NCBI GenBank assembly: GCA_025920425.1
Contig: JAPDLS010000002.1
Coordinates: forward strand, 1-64,000
Source: Candidatus Haiyanarchaeum thermophilum
Lineage (GTDB): Archaea; Nanobdellota; Nanobdellia; JAPDLS01; Haiyanarchaeaceae
Direction: 5' to 3'
Length of the DNA: 64,000 nucleotides
Part shown: piece by piece, positions 1-8,896 of the stretch
Position numbering within the stretch: the stretch's first letter is position 1
How the letters are laid out: each line of letters starts with the position of its first letter
The notes under the pieces: generated by a model
The model's input: only the letters and a program-made list of their open reading frames with translations
Database searches by the model: none
Told to the model about the DNA's origin: nothing
Program-made: the position numbers and the translations under genes

Positions 1-2
1 GC

Positions 3-1142
3 GGTTACGGCATAAATGTACCTTGGGGGGCCACGATCAATAAAGTGGAGGTAGGAGTTGAAAGCTATACCACACTTCCAGATTATGAGGTACTCTCTGT
101 CAGAATTTACGATGGGAGTAAGTGGTACAGTGCAGTTGTAGATACTTACTCCTCAGAAACACTTGAATGGATCGATTTTACCACATCCACCACATGGACT
201 CCTGAAAAGGTTAACTCAATTAAGACGAGAATCTTATATTACTACACTGGGGGTGGGGGAGGATGCTATCCAAACTTTACCAAGGCAATAGTATATTCAG
301 ATCACCATTATTCGTTCAAAGCTCCAAATGAGATCCAAATAGGAGAAGATATATTATGCTGGAATGAAAGAGATGGAGTCCACCTTTGTAGGGTAACTGG
401 AATAGATAAGCATAGTGGAGAATGGAAGCTCCTAAACTTCTCCATAGCAAATCTAAGCTTGGTAGTTACGGATAATCATCCAATTCCAAGTCCTGAGCTA
501 AATAAGACAATGGAAGCTAAGGAATTTAAGCCAGGGATGAAGCTAAGGGTATTGCTAAATGGCTCAATCTCTTTGGCTGAGATCTCATCCATCGAGGAAC
601 TAAATTTCATAGGAGAGGTATATGATATAAAGATAAATGAAAGCAGCATATTGCTTCTCCTATCCAATCCTCCCTCTAATAAATTCTCCTCCCTAGATTC
701 TTTAAGTGCCATAGACGCAGAAATAAAGACATACTATGTGGACTGGCTCCCTGTAAGGATAAATTATAGTGTTGGCCAAACCAATAAGATAATTGTGGAA
801 ATTAAAGAACCATCTAATTTTTCAATCTATGTAGTGGATTACTCTCATGAGCTAAAGAGATATTATAGAAGTAGGGAAATTGAAGTACTTGCTGGCTCGG
901 TTGAGAAGGTTGGTGCCATCATAAATGAGAGCATATCTGCCTTCATGGCTATGAATTATGAAACTCTAAGAGGTACTTTGGGATATGGATTCTTCACAAG
1001 CATAGAAATTCCTGACGAAAATCTAAATTATTTCAAAGGAGAATATCTCCCACGGGTGAGGAGAAGTAGTGAAAGGAGAGCATTTTATTTTGATGAGGAC
1101 TTTAATCAAAGTATGGCGGTGGTGAGGATTGGAATACACTAA
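3..1142 (+). CDS. Surface/secreted beta-domain protein carrying an inserted Hint (intein/hedgehog-like) domain; 5' end truncated by window edge
   Basis: Frame stays open to the window edge (GYGINVPWGATINKVEVGVESYTT...). Cys at 264-266 begins CYPNF..., then VVTDNHPI (block B-like) and GEVYDIKINESS (block F-like). Flanks match a beta domain in the 2537-aa protein. Confidence 0.7.
   Translation, partial: GYGINVPWGATINKVEVGVESYTTLPDYEVLSVRIYDGSKWYSAVVDTYSSETLEWIDFTTSTTWTPEKVNSIKTRILYYYTGGGGGCYPNFTKAIVYSDHHYSFKAPNEIQIGEDILCWNERDGVHLCRVTGIDKHSGEWKLLNFSIANLSLVVTDNHPIPSPELNKTMEAKEFKPGMKLRVLLNGSISLAEISSIEELNFIGEVYDIKINESSILLLLSNPPSNKFSSLDSLSAIDAEIKTYYVDWLPVRINYSVGQTNKIIVEIKEPSNFSIYVVDYSHELKRYYRSREIEVLAGSVEKVGAIINESISAFMAMNYETLRGTLGYGFFTSIEIPDENLNYFKGEYLPRVRRSSERRAFYFDEDFNQSMAVVRIGIH
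264..728 (+). other. Hint-like domain insertion (about 155 aa) within the above CDS
   Basis: Flanking ...YYYTGGGGG / TYYVDWLPVRINYSV matches the uninterrupted ...LEYTYSGSGSGTYYVDYIAIKVEYTV of the 2537-aa protein; the insert has Hint-like C1, TDNHP and VYDI motifs. Confidence 0.65.
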
Positions 1143-1512
1143 AGGCATTTTAAAAGTGGTGGAAGCCCTTTTCGCCTCAGCTATCCTCATCTTCTTCTTA
1201 GTCTTGATAAACAACGCCTACCTAAAAGAAAGTAGTAAAATTGATTTGGAGCTCATCTCAGCACTTCAAGATTCTATCCTCCTATTAGACCAAAATGGAA
1301 CGTTAAGGAAGGATGCTACTCAATTTAACTATTCTAAAATAGAATCAGAAATAGCCGAGCTCTACAATCACTCATTCAAAATATATGTTACTATTTGTGA
1401 TCGTACTCGTTGTGTAGGAAACAAGATAGATACCCCGAATACGATCTCTTACACAATTGCTGGGGAAATTGAATATGGGCCTGTTGAGATCTTGGTATAT
1501 GCAAAGAGGTGA
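1129..1512 (+). CDS. Pilin-like single-TM protein
   Basis: N-terminal hydrophobic helix VVEALFASAILIFFLVLINN; overlaps end of upstream ORF (TTG start). Confidence 0.5.
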   Translation: MEYTKGILKVVEALFASAILIFFLVLINNAYLKESSKIDLELISALQDSILLLDQNGTLRKDATQFNYSKIESEIAELYNHSFKIYVTICDRTRCVGNKIDTPNTISYTIAGEIEYGPVEILVYAKR

Positions 1513-1990
1513 ATTGTGGTTAATTGCTACTATCCTCTTAGTTACATTGGCCGTAATAGTACTTCCTCTCACTGCTGTCCCAGTAATTGCTAAAATAGAC
1601 GAATTCTTCTTTGCAAACATCAATGAAGAATTGAGCAGATGTGTAAATTTGAATAGTTGCAATTTAAGTGATTTTGTAGCTTTCATAAACCTAACTTCGA
1701 CGAAGAGAGGATATAGGCTCAACCTAATCTACTTTTATTGTAACTCTACTTCCCTAGAAATTGGAAACTTCTACAACTTGAACATTTCTCTTAAAATTAC
1801 CTCTGAACTCACACAAGTCGAAGAGGAAATTGAAAATGGTAAAGTCAAATACTTCGATGTCTACCAACTTGGAAAACATCTGAATGTAAGCTATTTGGGG
1901 AAGAAAATCTATCTAACTTGTGAGAGGAGGAACATAGTAAAGGATCTTTGCCTTACCTTTGTAGATGTCGTGAAGTGTTCACTTGAGTAG
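1499..1990 (+). CDS. Membrane-anchored protein, pilin-like N-terminus
   Basis: ATG at 1499 (MQRGELWLIATILLVTLAVIVLPL) is more plausible than the upstream TTG; overlaps previous stop. Confidence 0.5.
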   Translation: MQRGELWLIATILLVTLAVIVLPLTAVPVIAKIDEFFFANINEELSRCVNLNSCNLSDFVAFINLTSTKRGYRLNLIYFYCNSTSLEIGNFYNLNISLKITSELTQVEEEIENGKVKYFDVYQLGKHLNVSYLGKKIYLTCERRNIVKDLCLTFVDVVKCSLE

Positions 1991-2533
1991 CTAGACTGAC
2001 TCGCTACAGAACTCACAAATCAGCATTCCTCTTTTCTCCCTCAAGTTTTCACTGAAATTTCCACAAATTTCACAGGCACCAGTATATCTATACTCTCTAG
2101 ATTTTGAGCTAAGATTCTTTGGCCCCCTCAATTTCATCTTCTCGGTGAGAATATAAATTAAGCTAGGAGCAAATTTGAGAATATCTTTCTCAGTAACCAA
2201 TCCTAGTAATTTATCTCCATCACACACAGGCAATCTCCTAACTTCTCTAGAGTTCATTATCTTAGCTATCTCGAACAAATCAAGCTCAGGCCCTACTGTG
2301 ATCAGCTCAGTAGTCATCACATCCTTCACCTTTACTTTTTTAGGATCTTTGTTCTTACTTACAACTTTTGAGATTATATCCTTCTCCGTAAGAATTCCTA
2401 TCACTTTTTGCTTGTTTACAACTAGGAGAGAACCTACCCCTCTTCTGAGCATGAGTTTGCTTGCCTCCACAATTGAGGCCTCTGGTCTAATGGTAACTGG
2501 TTTTGTTGTCATTATGTCCTTGGCCAATATCAT
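1991..2533 (-). CDS. CBS-domain pair protein with C-terminal zinc ribbon
   Basis: AKDIMTTKPVTIRPEASIVEASKLM..., VKDVMTTELITVGPELDLFEIAKIM; C-terminal CEICGNF...CEFC. Confidence 0.85.
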   Translation of the reverse strand: MILAKDIMTTKPVTIRPEASIVEASKLMLRRGVGSLLVVNKQKVIGILTEKDIISKVVSKNKDPKKVKVKDVMTTELITVGPELDLFEIAKIMNSREVRRLPVCDGDKLLGLVTEKDILKFAPSLIYILTEKMKLRGPKNLSSKSREYRYTGACEICGNFSENLREKRGMLICEFCSESV

Positions 2534-2603
2534 AAAATTCTAGATTTCCTAGCTTTTTTAGAAATTTTCTATATTCCTCTAAATAATTTTTTATTTAAGG
2601 AAA

Positions 2604-4505
2604 TTATTTTATTCTTACAGCATCCAGATTTCTAGGACATAAAGTTTCGACCTTGAACATCTTATGCAATGTGCTGGCAAGATCTAAGCTCTTCGAACTT
2701 TCTCCATGATTAATTATTATTTTCTTTGGCTTTGGAGTAAGCATTTGCACGTAATTTATGAGTTGATTCCTATCAGAATGTCCGCTGAAGCCTTCAATAG
2801 AATACACTTCTAGGTTTACCTTCACCTCTACCATCTTTCCATTACTTTCCATTTTTATTTCTCTTTCCCCAGACTGAATTTTCCTCCCAAGTGAGCCCTC
2901 AGCCTGATATGACACAAACACCAAAGAATTTCTCTTATCCCCAGCAAGTTCTCTAAAGTATTCAAGTACTGGGCCTCCAGTCATCATGCCGCTTGTAGTA
3001 ATTATCACACATGGTTCATTGCTCTCCACTACTTTTCTCCTCTCCTCACTTGATCCTACTCTGTAGAATCTCTCATGGAGAAATGGATTTATGTCGAGCT
3101 CAAAGATCAACTTTCTCATCGTCCTACTAAGAAACTCCGGATAGGCTGTATGGAGAGCTGTAATATCTGCAACCATTCCATCCACATAGATTGGAATATC
3201 CCCTATCAACTTTTTTCTCATAGCTTCCTCAAGTACTACCATTATATCTTGTCCCCTTCCAATCGCCAGAACTGGGATTATCACTTTCCCTCCTCTACTT
3301 ACAGTATCATTTACTATTTTGATGAGAAATTTCTCACATTCACTTCGTGGGGGTTGGATATCGTTCCTCCCTCCATATGTAGATTCTATGATCAATGTCT
3401 CGAGCCTCTGAAACTCGAAATCTGCTGCTTCCAGCAAGCGAGATCTGGCAAATTTGAAGTCTCCGGTATATAACAAGTTATGATATCCATTCCCTACGTT
3501 GAGGTGGCATAGGCTCGAGCCTATAGTATGCCCAGCATTTAAGAAAGTAAGCCTTACATCTGGAGAGATGTCGGTTACTTCCCCATAATTCAAGGTAATT
3601 GAATGCTTTATCATTTCTCTTATGTCCTTACTCGAGAAGAGGAACTTTCCTATGTTTTTCTCAGAGACCTCGATAAAATCTAAGAGGATCAAAGTAATTA
3701 TATCCCTCGTAGGTTCGGTAAAATATACTGGTCCCCTATATCCACATTTATAGAGATAAGGTACTAATCCACAGTGATCTAAGTGGGCATGACTTACGAT
3801 AACAGCATCCAATTCATCTAAGTTGAACTCAGGGACATTAAAATAGGGACTCATATTCTCGCCACTAGCTACATTTACTCCACAATCAAGCAATACATTG
3901 CTCTCAGGAGTCTGTAAGAGAATTGTACTTCTCCCAACTTCTCTGAATCCCCCTAGACAAGAGATCCTTATCCAATATTTGCTATCCCTCTCCCAGTTTG
4001 AATAGATCTTCTTTCCAATCTGGTTCAAGAATTTCCTCCTATACTCGCTGTACTTAAACAAAGTCTCCCTTACCCCTTTTATCACTGGACTCTTGATTGG
4101 GGGAGCCCTCTTCACCTGGGGAATCCATAAAGTCTTCTGGCGGATTTGTTTTACTATCTCTCCTTCCTTCCCGATTACTACTCCAGGCTTGAGCGCTTCT
4201 ATGATCACGATACTTCTCTTCTCATCAAACCAAATATCATTAAGGCCAGCCTCTTCTGGAATCAGTTGCTCTATGATTTCCTTAGCCTTTTCCTTATCCA
4301 GAAGTAAGGAAGGATCCATCCTTATTTCAACTCTCTTCTTTATAGTATCTACTATCTTCTTCACTACCTCTTTCCCTTCCTCTCCAATCAATTTCTTATT
4401 TTTAGTATACAGGACTATATTTGCTCCTTCAAAGCAATAGTCGGTAATCGCAGCTCCGCTTGGCAAATTCTCCTTTATCTTAGAAATAATTTCCTTCTCC
4501 TCCAT
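2604..4505 (-). CDS. Archaeal CPSF-type beta-CASP ribonuclease with KH domains (aCPSF1/FttA)
   Basis: Metallo-beta-lactamase HAHLDH, beta-CASP motifs, FSGHSDRNQL and N-terminal KH region. Confidence 0.92.
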   Translation of the reverse strand: MEEKEIISKIKENLPSGAAITDYCFEGANIVLYTKNKKLIGEEGKEVVKKIVDTIKKRVEIRMDPSLLLDKEKAKEIIEQLIPEEAGLNDIWFDEKRSIVIIEALKPGVVIGKEGEIVKQIRQKTLWIPQVKRAPPIKSPVIKGVRETLFKYSEYRRKFLNQIGKKIYSNWERDSKYWIRISCLGGFREVGRSTILLQTPESNVLLDCGVNVASGENMSPYFNVPEFNLDELDAVIVSHAHLDHCGLVPYLYKCGYRGPVYFTEPTRDIITLILLDFIEVSEKNIGKFLFSSKDIREMIKHSITLNYGEVTDISPDVRLTFLNAGHTIGSSLCHLNVGNGYHNLLYTGDFKFARSRLLEAADFEFQRLETLIIESTYGGRNDIQPPRSECEKFLIKIVNDTVSRGGKVIIPVLAIGRGQDIMVVLEEAMRKKLIGDIPIYVDGMVADITALHTAYPEFLSRTMRKLIFELDINPFLHERFYRVGSSEERRKVVESNEPCVIITTSGMMTGGPVLEYFRELAGDKRNSLVFVSYQAEGSLGRKIQSGEREIKMESNGKMVEVKVNLEVYSIEGFSGHSDRNQLINYVQMLTPKPKKIIINHGESSKSLDLASTLHKMFKVETLCPRNLDAVRIK

Positions 4506-4515
4506 TTCCCAATGC

Positions 4516-5151
4516 TCAGCCTCTCACTATTTTCTCTATCTCAGCATTACTTAGTTTTCTAAAACCTTCCTTCGTAATTACTGCCACTTCGATTTCCCCT
4601 CCAGAGTATATATCTCTCTTTGTTGCTGCAGCAACAGCTCGAGCAGCCAATCTCACCGCCTCCTCTAAGCTCATGTCCTCCTTATAATTGTCTTCCAGCA
4701 CTCCATAGGAAATCACTGAACCAGAACCTGTAGAAATGTATTTATCCTCTATCTTACTCCCATCAGGTCCAAGAGAATATAGGAAAATTCCCTCCTCATC
4801 AACTCCTCCTAGAAGGAGCTGCACATAGTATGGAAAGATACTCATCCTGTTCTGGAAGAGGATATGGCTAAGTAATGTAGCTATTGTCCTTATATTGGGC
4901 CTCTTCTGCTTCCTCACCTTATAGAGTTCTATATTTACCTTGATAAAGTTGATGAGCATCTGACAATCTCCTACAGCTCCTGCGATCGTCACAGCAATAT
5001 TGTCGTCCAGCTTATAGATCTTTTCGAAGTCTTTGTGAGCTATTAAGTAACCAAGGACTGCTCTCTTCTCAGAAGCTAGAACTACTCCTTCCCTGAACTT
5101 CAATCCCACTGTAGTTGTTCCAGTCTTTACAACCTCTTCCCCCTTTTCCAT
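4516..5151 (-). CDS. psmB: Proteasome beta subunit
   Basis: KTGTTTVGLKF (catalytic Thr after Gly), ASEKRAV, GSGS...YGVLE. Confidence 0.92.
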   Translation of the reverse strand: MEKGEEVVKTGTTTVGLKFREGVVLASEKRAVLGYLIAHKDFEKIYKLDDNIAVTIAGAVGDCQMLINFIKVNIELYKVRKQKRPNIRTIATLLSHILFQNRMSIFPYYVQLLLGGVDEEGIFLYSLGPDGSKIEDKYISTGSGSVISYGVLEDNYKEDMSLEEAVRLAARAVAAATKRDIYSGGEIEVAVITKEGFRKLSNAEIEKIVRG

Positions 5152-5256
5152 TTTCTCACCAGAAAAAGTTTATGTATAGTATTGGAAGAGTATATTTAAA
5201 TGTTTCGAAACACCTACTCCTACCTAGAAATATCTTCCTAGGCCTCATTCCTCCAT

Positions 5257-5766
5257 TCAGACCATTTCCTCAAGCACTTCCCTCCTGTACTTCTTCCTTA
5301 ATTTGTGTAATGGCTCACTCTTTCCCAAAGCCTTGAAGTAGCCAACTAAGGCCTTATTCCTATCTCCTCCAACCCCTTCTATCCTCTTTTCCTTCTCAAT
5401 TACTCTTTCCCCACAGCTCCTCAAGTATTTCCTAGATACAATATAAAGGGCAAAGGTGAGGGCTCCTTTTACTGCGAGGGTCTCATAATCATTTAAGTTA
5501 TGATACTTATTGATAAGCTCCACCACTATTTGTGGAGTATAAGCTAAAGCGGTATTTATAGCAGCATCTCTCACCAATTCGCAGACCTCCTTAGCCCTTT
5601 TCCAATCAGCTTTGTGGAGATATTCTCTAAGTTCCTCCCTTTTTCTCTCACAGAACTTCAGCAGTTCCTCTCTAATTTTCCTTAGATCCTTCCTCTCTTC
5701 GGCCCTCTCCACTCCCAGTGGAATATATAACGCAGCCTCCATTTTTACCCACCCCAAATTCAACAT
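5257..5766 (-). CDS. Uncharacterised helical protein
   Basis: Intact 169-aa ORF; likely start MEAALYIPLG at about 5742. No family recognised. Confidence 0.5.
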   Translation of the reverse strand: MLNLGWVKMEAALYIPLGVERAEERKDLRKIREELLKFCERKREELREYLHKADWKRAKEVCELVRDAAINTALAYTPQIVVELINKYHNLNDYETLAVKGALTFALYIVSRKYLRSCGERVIEKEKRIEGVGGDRNKALVGYFKALGKSEPLHKLRKKYRREVLEEMV

Positions 5767-5880
5767 CTAGAATTCTACATCTTTTATAGACAATAATTTT
5801 AACCACTATTTAATGATTTCTATACTCCATCACACTTTAGCTTTCGATATAATTAAAAACGGGAAAGCCTTTGGATTCTC

Positions 5881-7437
5881 ATGGAAGATAAATTGGTAGG
5901 GAAGTTCTGCCCTGACACTTCAGTAATCATAGAAGGAATTCTCTCAAAGAAGATCAAGGATGGAGAACTGGCTGGGAAGATCTTAATTCATAGGGCGGTG
6001 ATTGGAGAATTGGAACACCAAGCCAATGTCGGAAAGCCGATTGGACTAGCAGGTTTAGCTGAACTCAAAGAGCTGAGGGAGCTAGAAAGGTCGGGGAAAA
6101 TAGAAATAGAGCTCATTGGAAGTAGACCTAAGCCAACCGAGATCAAAGCTGCCAAGTTGGGAGAAATAGATTCCCTGATTAGAGAAAGCGCACTTGAGCA
6201 TGATGCTTGCCTAATCACAAGCGATCTAGTACAGGCTGAGACAGCAAAAGCTGAGGGCCTAAAGGTTATATACATAAAACCTGCCAGACGTGCAAGGATG
6301 AAGATTGAGGATTTCTTCGACGAGAATACTATGTCAGTTCACCTAAAGGAAGGTGTTGAAGCCTTTGCGAAGAAGGGAAAACCTGGAGATTGGAAATATG
6401 TGAAGATTACATCTCATAAGTTAAGTAGGGAAGAATTGGAAGGAATTGCTAGAGACATAATAGAATTTGCTAGGGAAAATGGGGCAGGATTTATTGAGCA
6501 TGAGAGAAGGGGTTCAACCATTATCCAAGTTAAAAACTATAGAATTCTCATCACGAGACCTCCTTTCTCAGATGGGTTGGAAATTACTGCTGCTAGGCCT
6601 ATCATCAAGTTAAGCTTGGAGGACTACGATCTTCCAAAAAAGCTTATAGAGAGGCTTGAGAAGAGGGCGGAAGGTATCTTAATCGCAGGGGCTCCCGGGA
6701 TGGGGAAGAGTTGTTTTGCCCAAGCTCTGGCCGAGTTCTACTTGAAAAAGGGGAAAGTAGTAAAAACTATAGAAAGTCCTAGAGATCTTCAACTTCCTGA
6801 TGAGATCACTCAGTATTCTAAAGTTCAAGCTAGCTCAGAGGAGATCCATGACATCCTCCTCCTCTCTAGGCCGGATTATACTATCTTCGATGAGATGAGG
6901 GACGATCCAGATTTTAAGCTCTATAGCGATCTGAGGCTTGCTGGGGTAGGAATGGTAGGAGTAGTTCATGCCACTGAGCCAATAGATGCCATTCAGAGGT
7001 TTGTAAGACGTGTGGAATTGGGGATGATCCCAAGTATTCTGGACACTGTAATCTTCATCAGAAATGGTGTGGTTGAGAAGGTGTATGAGCTAAAGATGGT
7101 AGTAAAGCTCCCAACCGGGATGAAGGAAAGAGATCTCACCCGTCCTGTGGTGGAGATCAGGGACTTCCTCACAGGAAAGCTGGAGTACGAACTTTACACT
7201 TTTGGCGAAGAAACGATCGTAGTACCAATAAAGAAGAGGAAAGGTGAAGATATCTGTCAAAGAGTTAGGGAAATGCTTGGTCAAATTGGAGGGGAGGTAG
7301 AAGTGGAGATAACAAATGGAGAAGTAGTTATCAGAACTCCCAAATCTCTACTCAAGCAGTTAATAGCTGGAAGAGGAAAAAGATTGAGGAAGATGGAAAA
7401 GAAGCTGGGAATTAGGATAAGGCTTGAACCCATATAG
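5881..7437 (+). CDS. PIN domain / P-loop ATPase / KH domain protein (archaeal PINc ATPase)
   Basis: N-terminal PIN (CPDTSVIIEG), Walker A GAPGMGKS, FDEMRDDPD, C-terminal KH-like AGRGKRLRKMEKKLGIRIR. Confidence 0.88.
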   Translation: MEDKLVGKFCPDTSVIIEGILSKKIKDGELAGKILIHRAVIGELEHQANVGKPIGLAGLAELKELRELERSGKIEIELIGSRPKPTEIKAAKLGEIDSLIRESALEHDACLITSDLVQAETAKAEGLKVIYIKPARRARMKIEDFFDENTMSVHLKEGVEAFAKKGKPGDWKYVKITSHKLSREELEGIARDIIEFARENGAGFIEHERRGSTIIQVKNYRILITRPPFSDGLEITAARPIIKLSLEDYDLPKKLIERLEKRAEGILIAGAPGMGKSCFAQALAEFYLKKGKVVKTIESPRDLQLPDEITQYSKVQASSEEIHDILLLSRPDYTIFDEMRDDPDFKLYSDLRLAGVGMVGVVHATEPIDAIQRFVRRVELGMIPSILDTVIFIRNGVVEKVYELKMVVKLPTGMKERDLTRPVVEIRDFLTGKLEYELYTFGEETIVVPIKKRKGEDICQRVREMLGQIGGEVEVEITNGEVVIRTPKSLLKQLIAGRGKRLRKMEKKLGIRIRLEPI

Positions 7438-7471
7438 CAAAAGTTAAAAGAGGGAATTCATTATCTTAAAT

Positions 7472-7627
7472 ATGCTAGGCTCAGTGAAGAAATCTGGAAA
7501 GAGACCTAGAAATAATCTAAAGGTCTGCCCAAACTGTGGAAGCAAAGATGTAGAATTGAAGGGATCGGATATTTACTGCAAGAAGTGTGGGCTAGTAATA
7601 AGCAAACTCATGTTCAGTGAAGAATGA
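7472..7627 (+). CDS. Small zinc-ribbon protein (51 aa), absent from the ORF track
   Basis: MLGSVKKSGKRPRNNLKVCPNCGSKDVELKGSDIYCKKCGLVISKLMFSEE*; CPxCG...CxxCG ribbon. Confidence 0.7.
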   Translation: MLGSVKKSGKRPRNNLKVCPNCGSKDVELKGSDIYCKKCGLVISKLMFSEE

Positions 7628-7754
7628 GCTCTGAAACTTAGCTGAAAGTTTTTGATTAAAATTCTCTACCTTCATAATTCCTACGATTCTTTCTAATAGG
7701 TTTTTAATTTAACTTAAGCAAAAAGGCTAAATCTTCCTCCTCGAGAATTCGAGC

Positions 7755-8873
7755 ATGATTTATTTATTTGCAGTAATGCTAGCTCTTCTATCCCTCTTTC
7801 TTCCAGCCATCCATCCAAATGTATTAGCCGCGTTATCTCCGAGATTTAATGGTGAAGAGTTTGTTATCTTCATTCTTTCCTTTTCTTTGCTCTATCATCT
7901 CCTCAACCCCCTTAGGATCATGCTCATGAGCTATATAGATAGTGATTCAGAATTGGCTTACTTTCCCCTTCAAAAGGAGATCAGGAGAAAAGGGATAACT
8001 CCTATCTATCTCTGCACCATTTGCTCAATTTACTCCATTCTCATCACCCTTATCCTTTCCCCTCTTTACATCTTTATCCTCTCAACTACATACTCAAAAC
8101 TCAAAAATTGGTCCATCCCTTTTTTACTTTGCATCATCCTCTTTTCCATCTGGAAGGAGAAGAGAAAGAGATATGCTATCCTCATCTACCTGCTCTCAGG
8201 GATTTTGGGAGTATTTGTATTGAACTTTAACCCCCCTCTTCTCTCTCCAATGCTCTTTGGTTTCTTTACTCTCCCATATCTCAAGCTTACTCAAAAAGTG
8301 AGCTTTCTAGGGATCAAGCTTAAGTTCAAATTTCAAAACACTAGCCAACTTAAGCTTTTGAGGATCTGCCTGAAGAGTTCCCTCACCTCTATCCTCTATG
8401 CACTAGTTCCTTCTCTCACCTCAACCCAACTCAGCATCCTTTGGAATCCTACTAAAAATGATGAAAAAACTTTGCTTAACTCTGCAATTACTGCCTCTCT
8501 CCCCATTTTCTGCCTAATCTCAGCCATCTCTATTGGAAAGGGAAGGAGTGGATATATGGAAGAAATAAAACATCTAATTTCTCCTTCAAACATCCCCACC
8601 CTTTACTTAATAATACTTTTCACCACACTCCTCTCACTTTTCCTAATTTTTCTGATTTGTTTTACAATTCAACACTTCCCCTTCATCAGCAAGCTAATCC
8701 TTCCTAGCAAGTTCATTTTGATCTGTTTCATCCTCTGGCTCTACTCTCTTTCATCTCTCCCAATAATTTTTTTGGCCTTCAGTATCTCAAAATTGGCTGA
8801 GAAGCTTAAAGTAAGGAAAGTTCACTGCATGGGCTGTATCTCTCTAAAAGCTGTTATCGATTCGCTAAGATAA
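7755..8873 (+). CDS. Polytopic membrane protein, TctA/DUF112-like
   Basis: Many TM segments; repeated architecture and NPPLLSPMLFGFFTLPYL segment resembling archaeal TctA-like proteins. Confidence 0.5.
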   Translation: MIYLFAVMLALLSLFLPAIHPNVLAALSPRFNGEEFVIFILSFSLLYHLLNPLRIMLMSYIDSDSELAYFPLQKEIRRKGITPIYLCTICSIYSILITLILSPLYIFILSTTYSKLKNWSIPFLLCIILFSIWKEKRKRYAILIYLLSGILGVFVLNFNPPLLSPMLFGFFTLPYLKLTQKVSFLGIKLKFKFQNTSQLKLLRICLKSSLTSILYALVPSLTSTQLSILWNPTKNDEKTLLNSAITASLPIFCLISAISIGKGRSGYMEEIKHLISPSNIPTLYLIILFTTLLSLFLIFLICFTIQHFPFISKLILPSKFILICFILWLYSLSSLPIIFLAFSISKLAEKLKVRKVHCMGCISLKAVIDSLR

Positions 8874-8896
8874 AATCTAAGTCTTCTTCAACTTTT

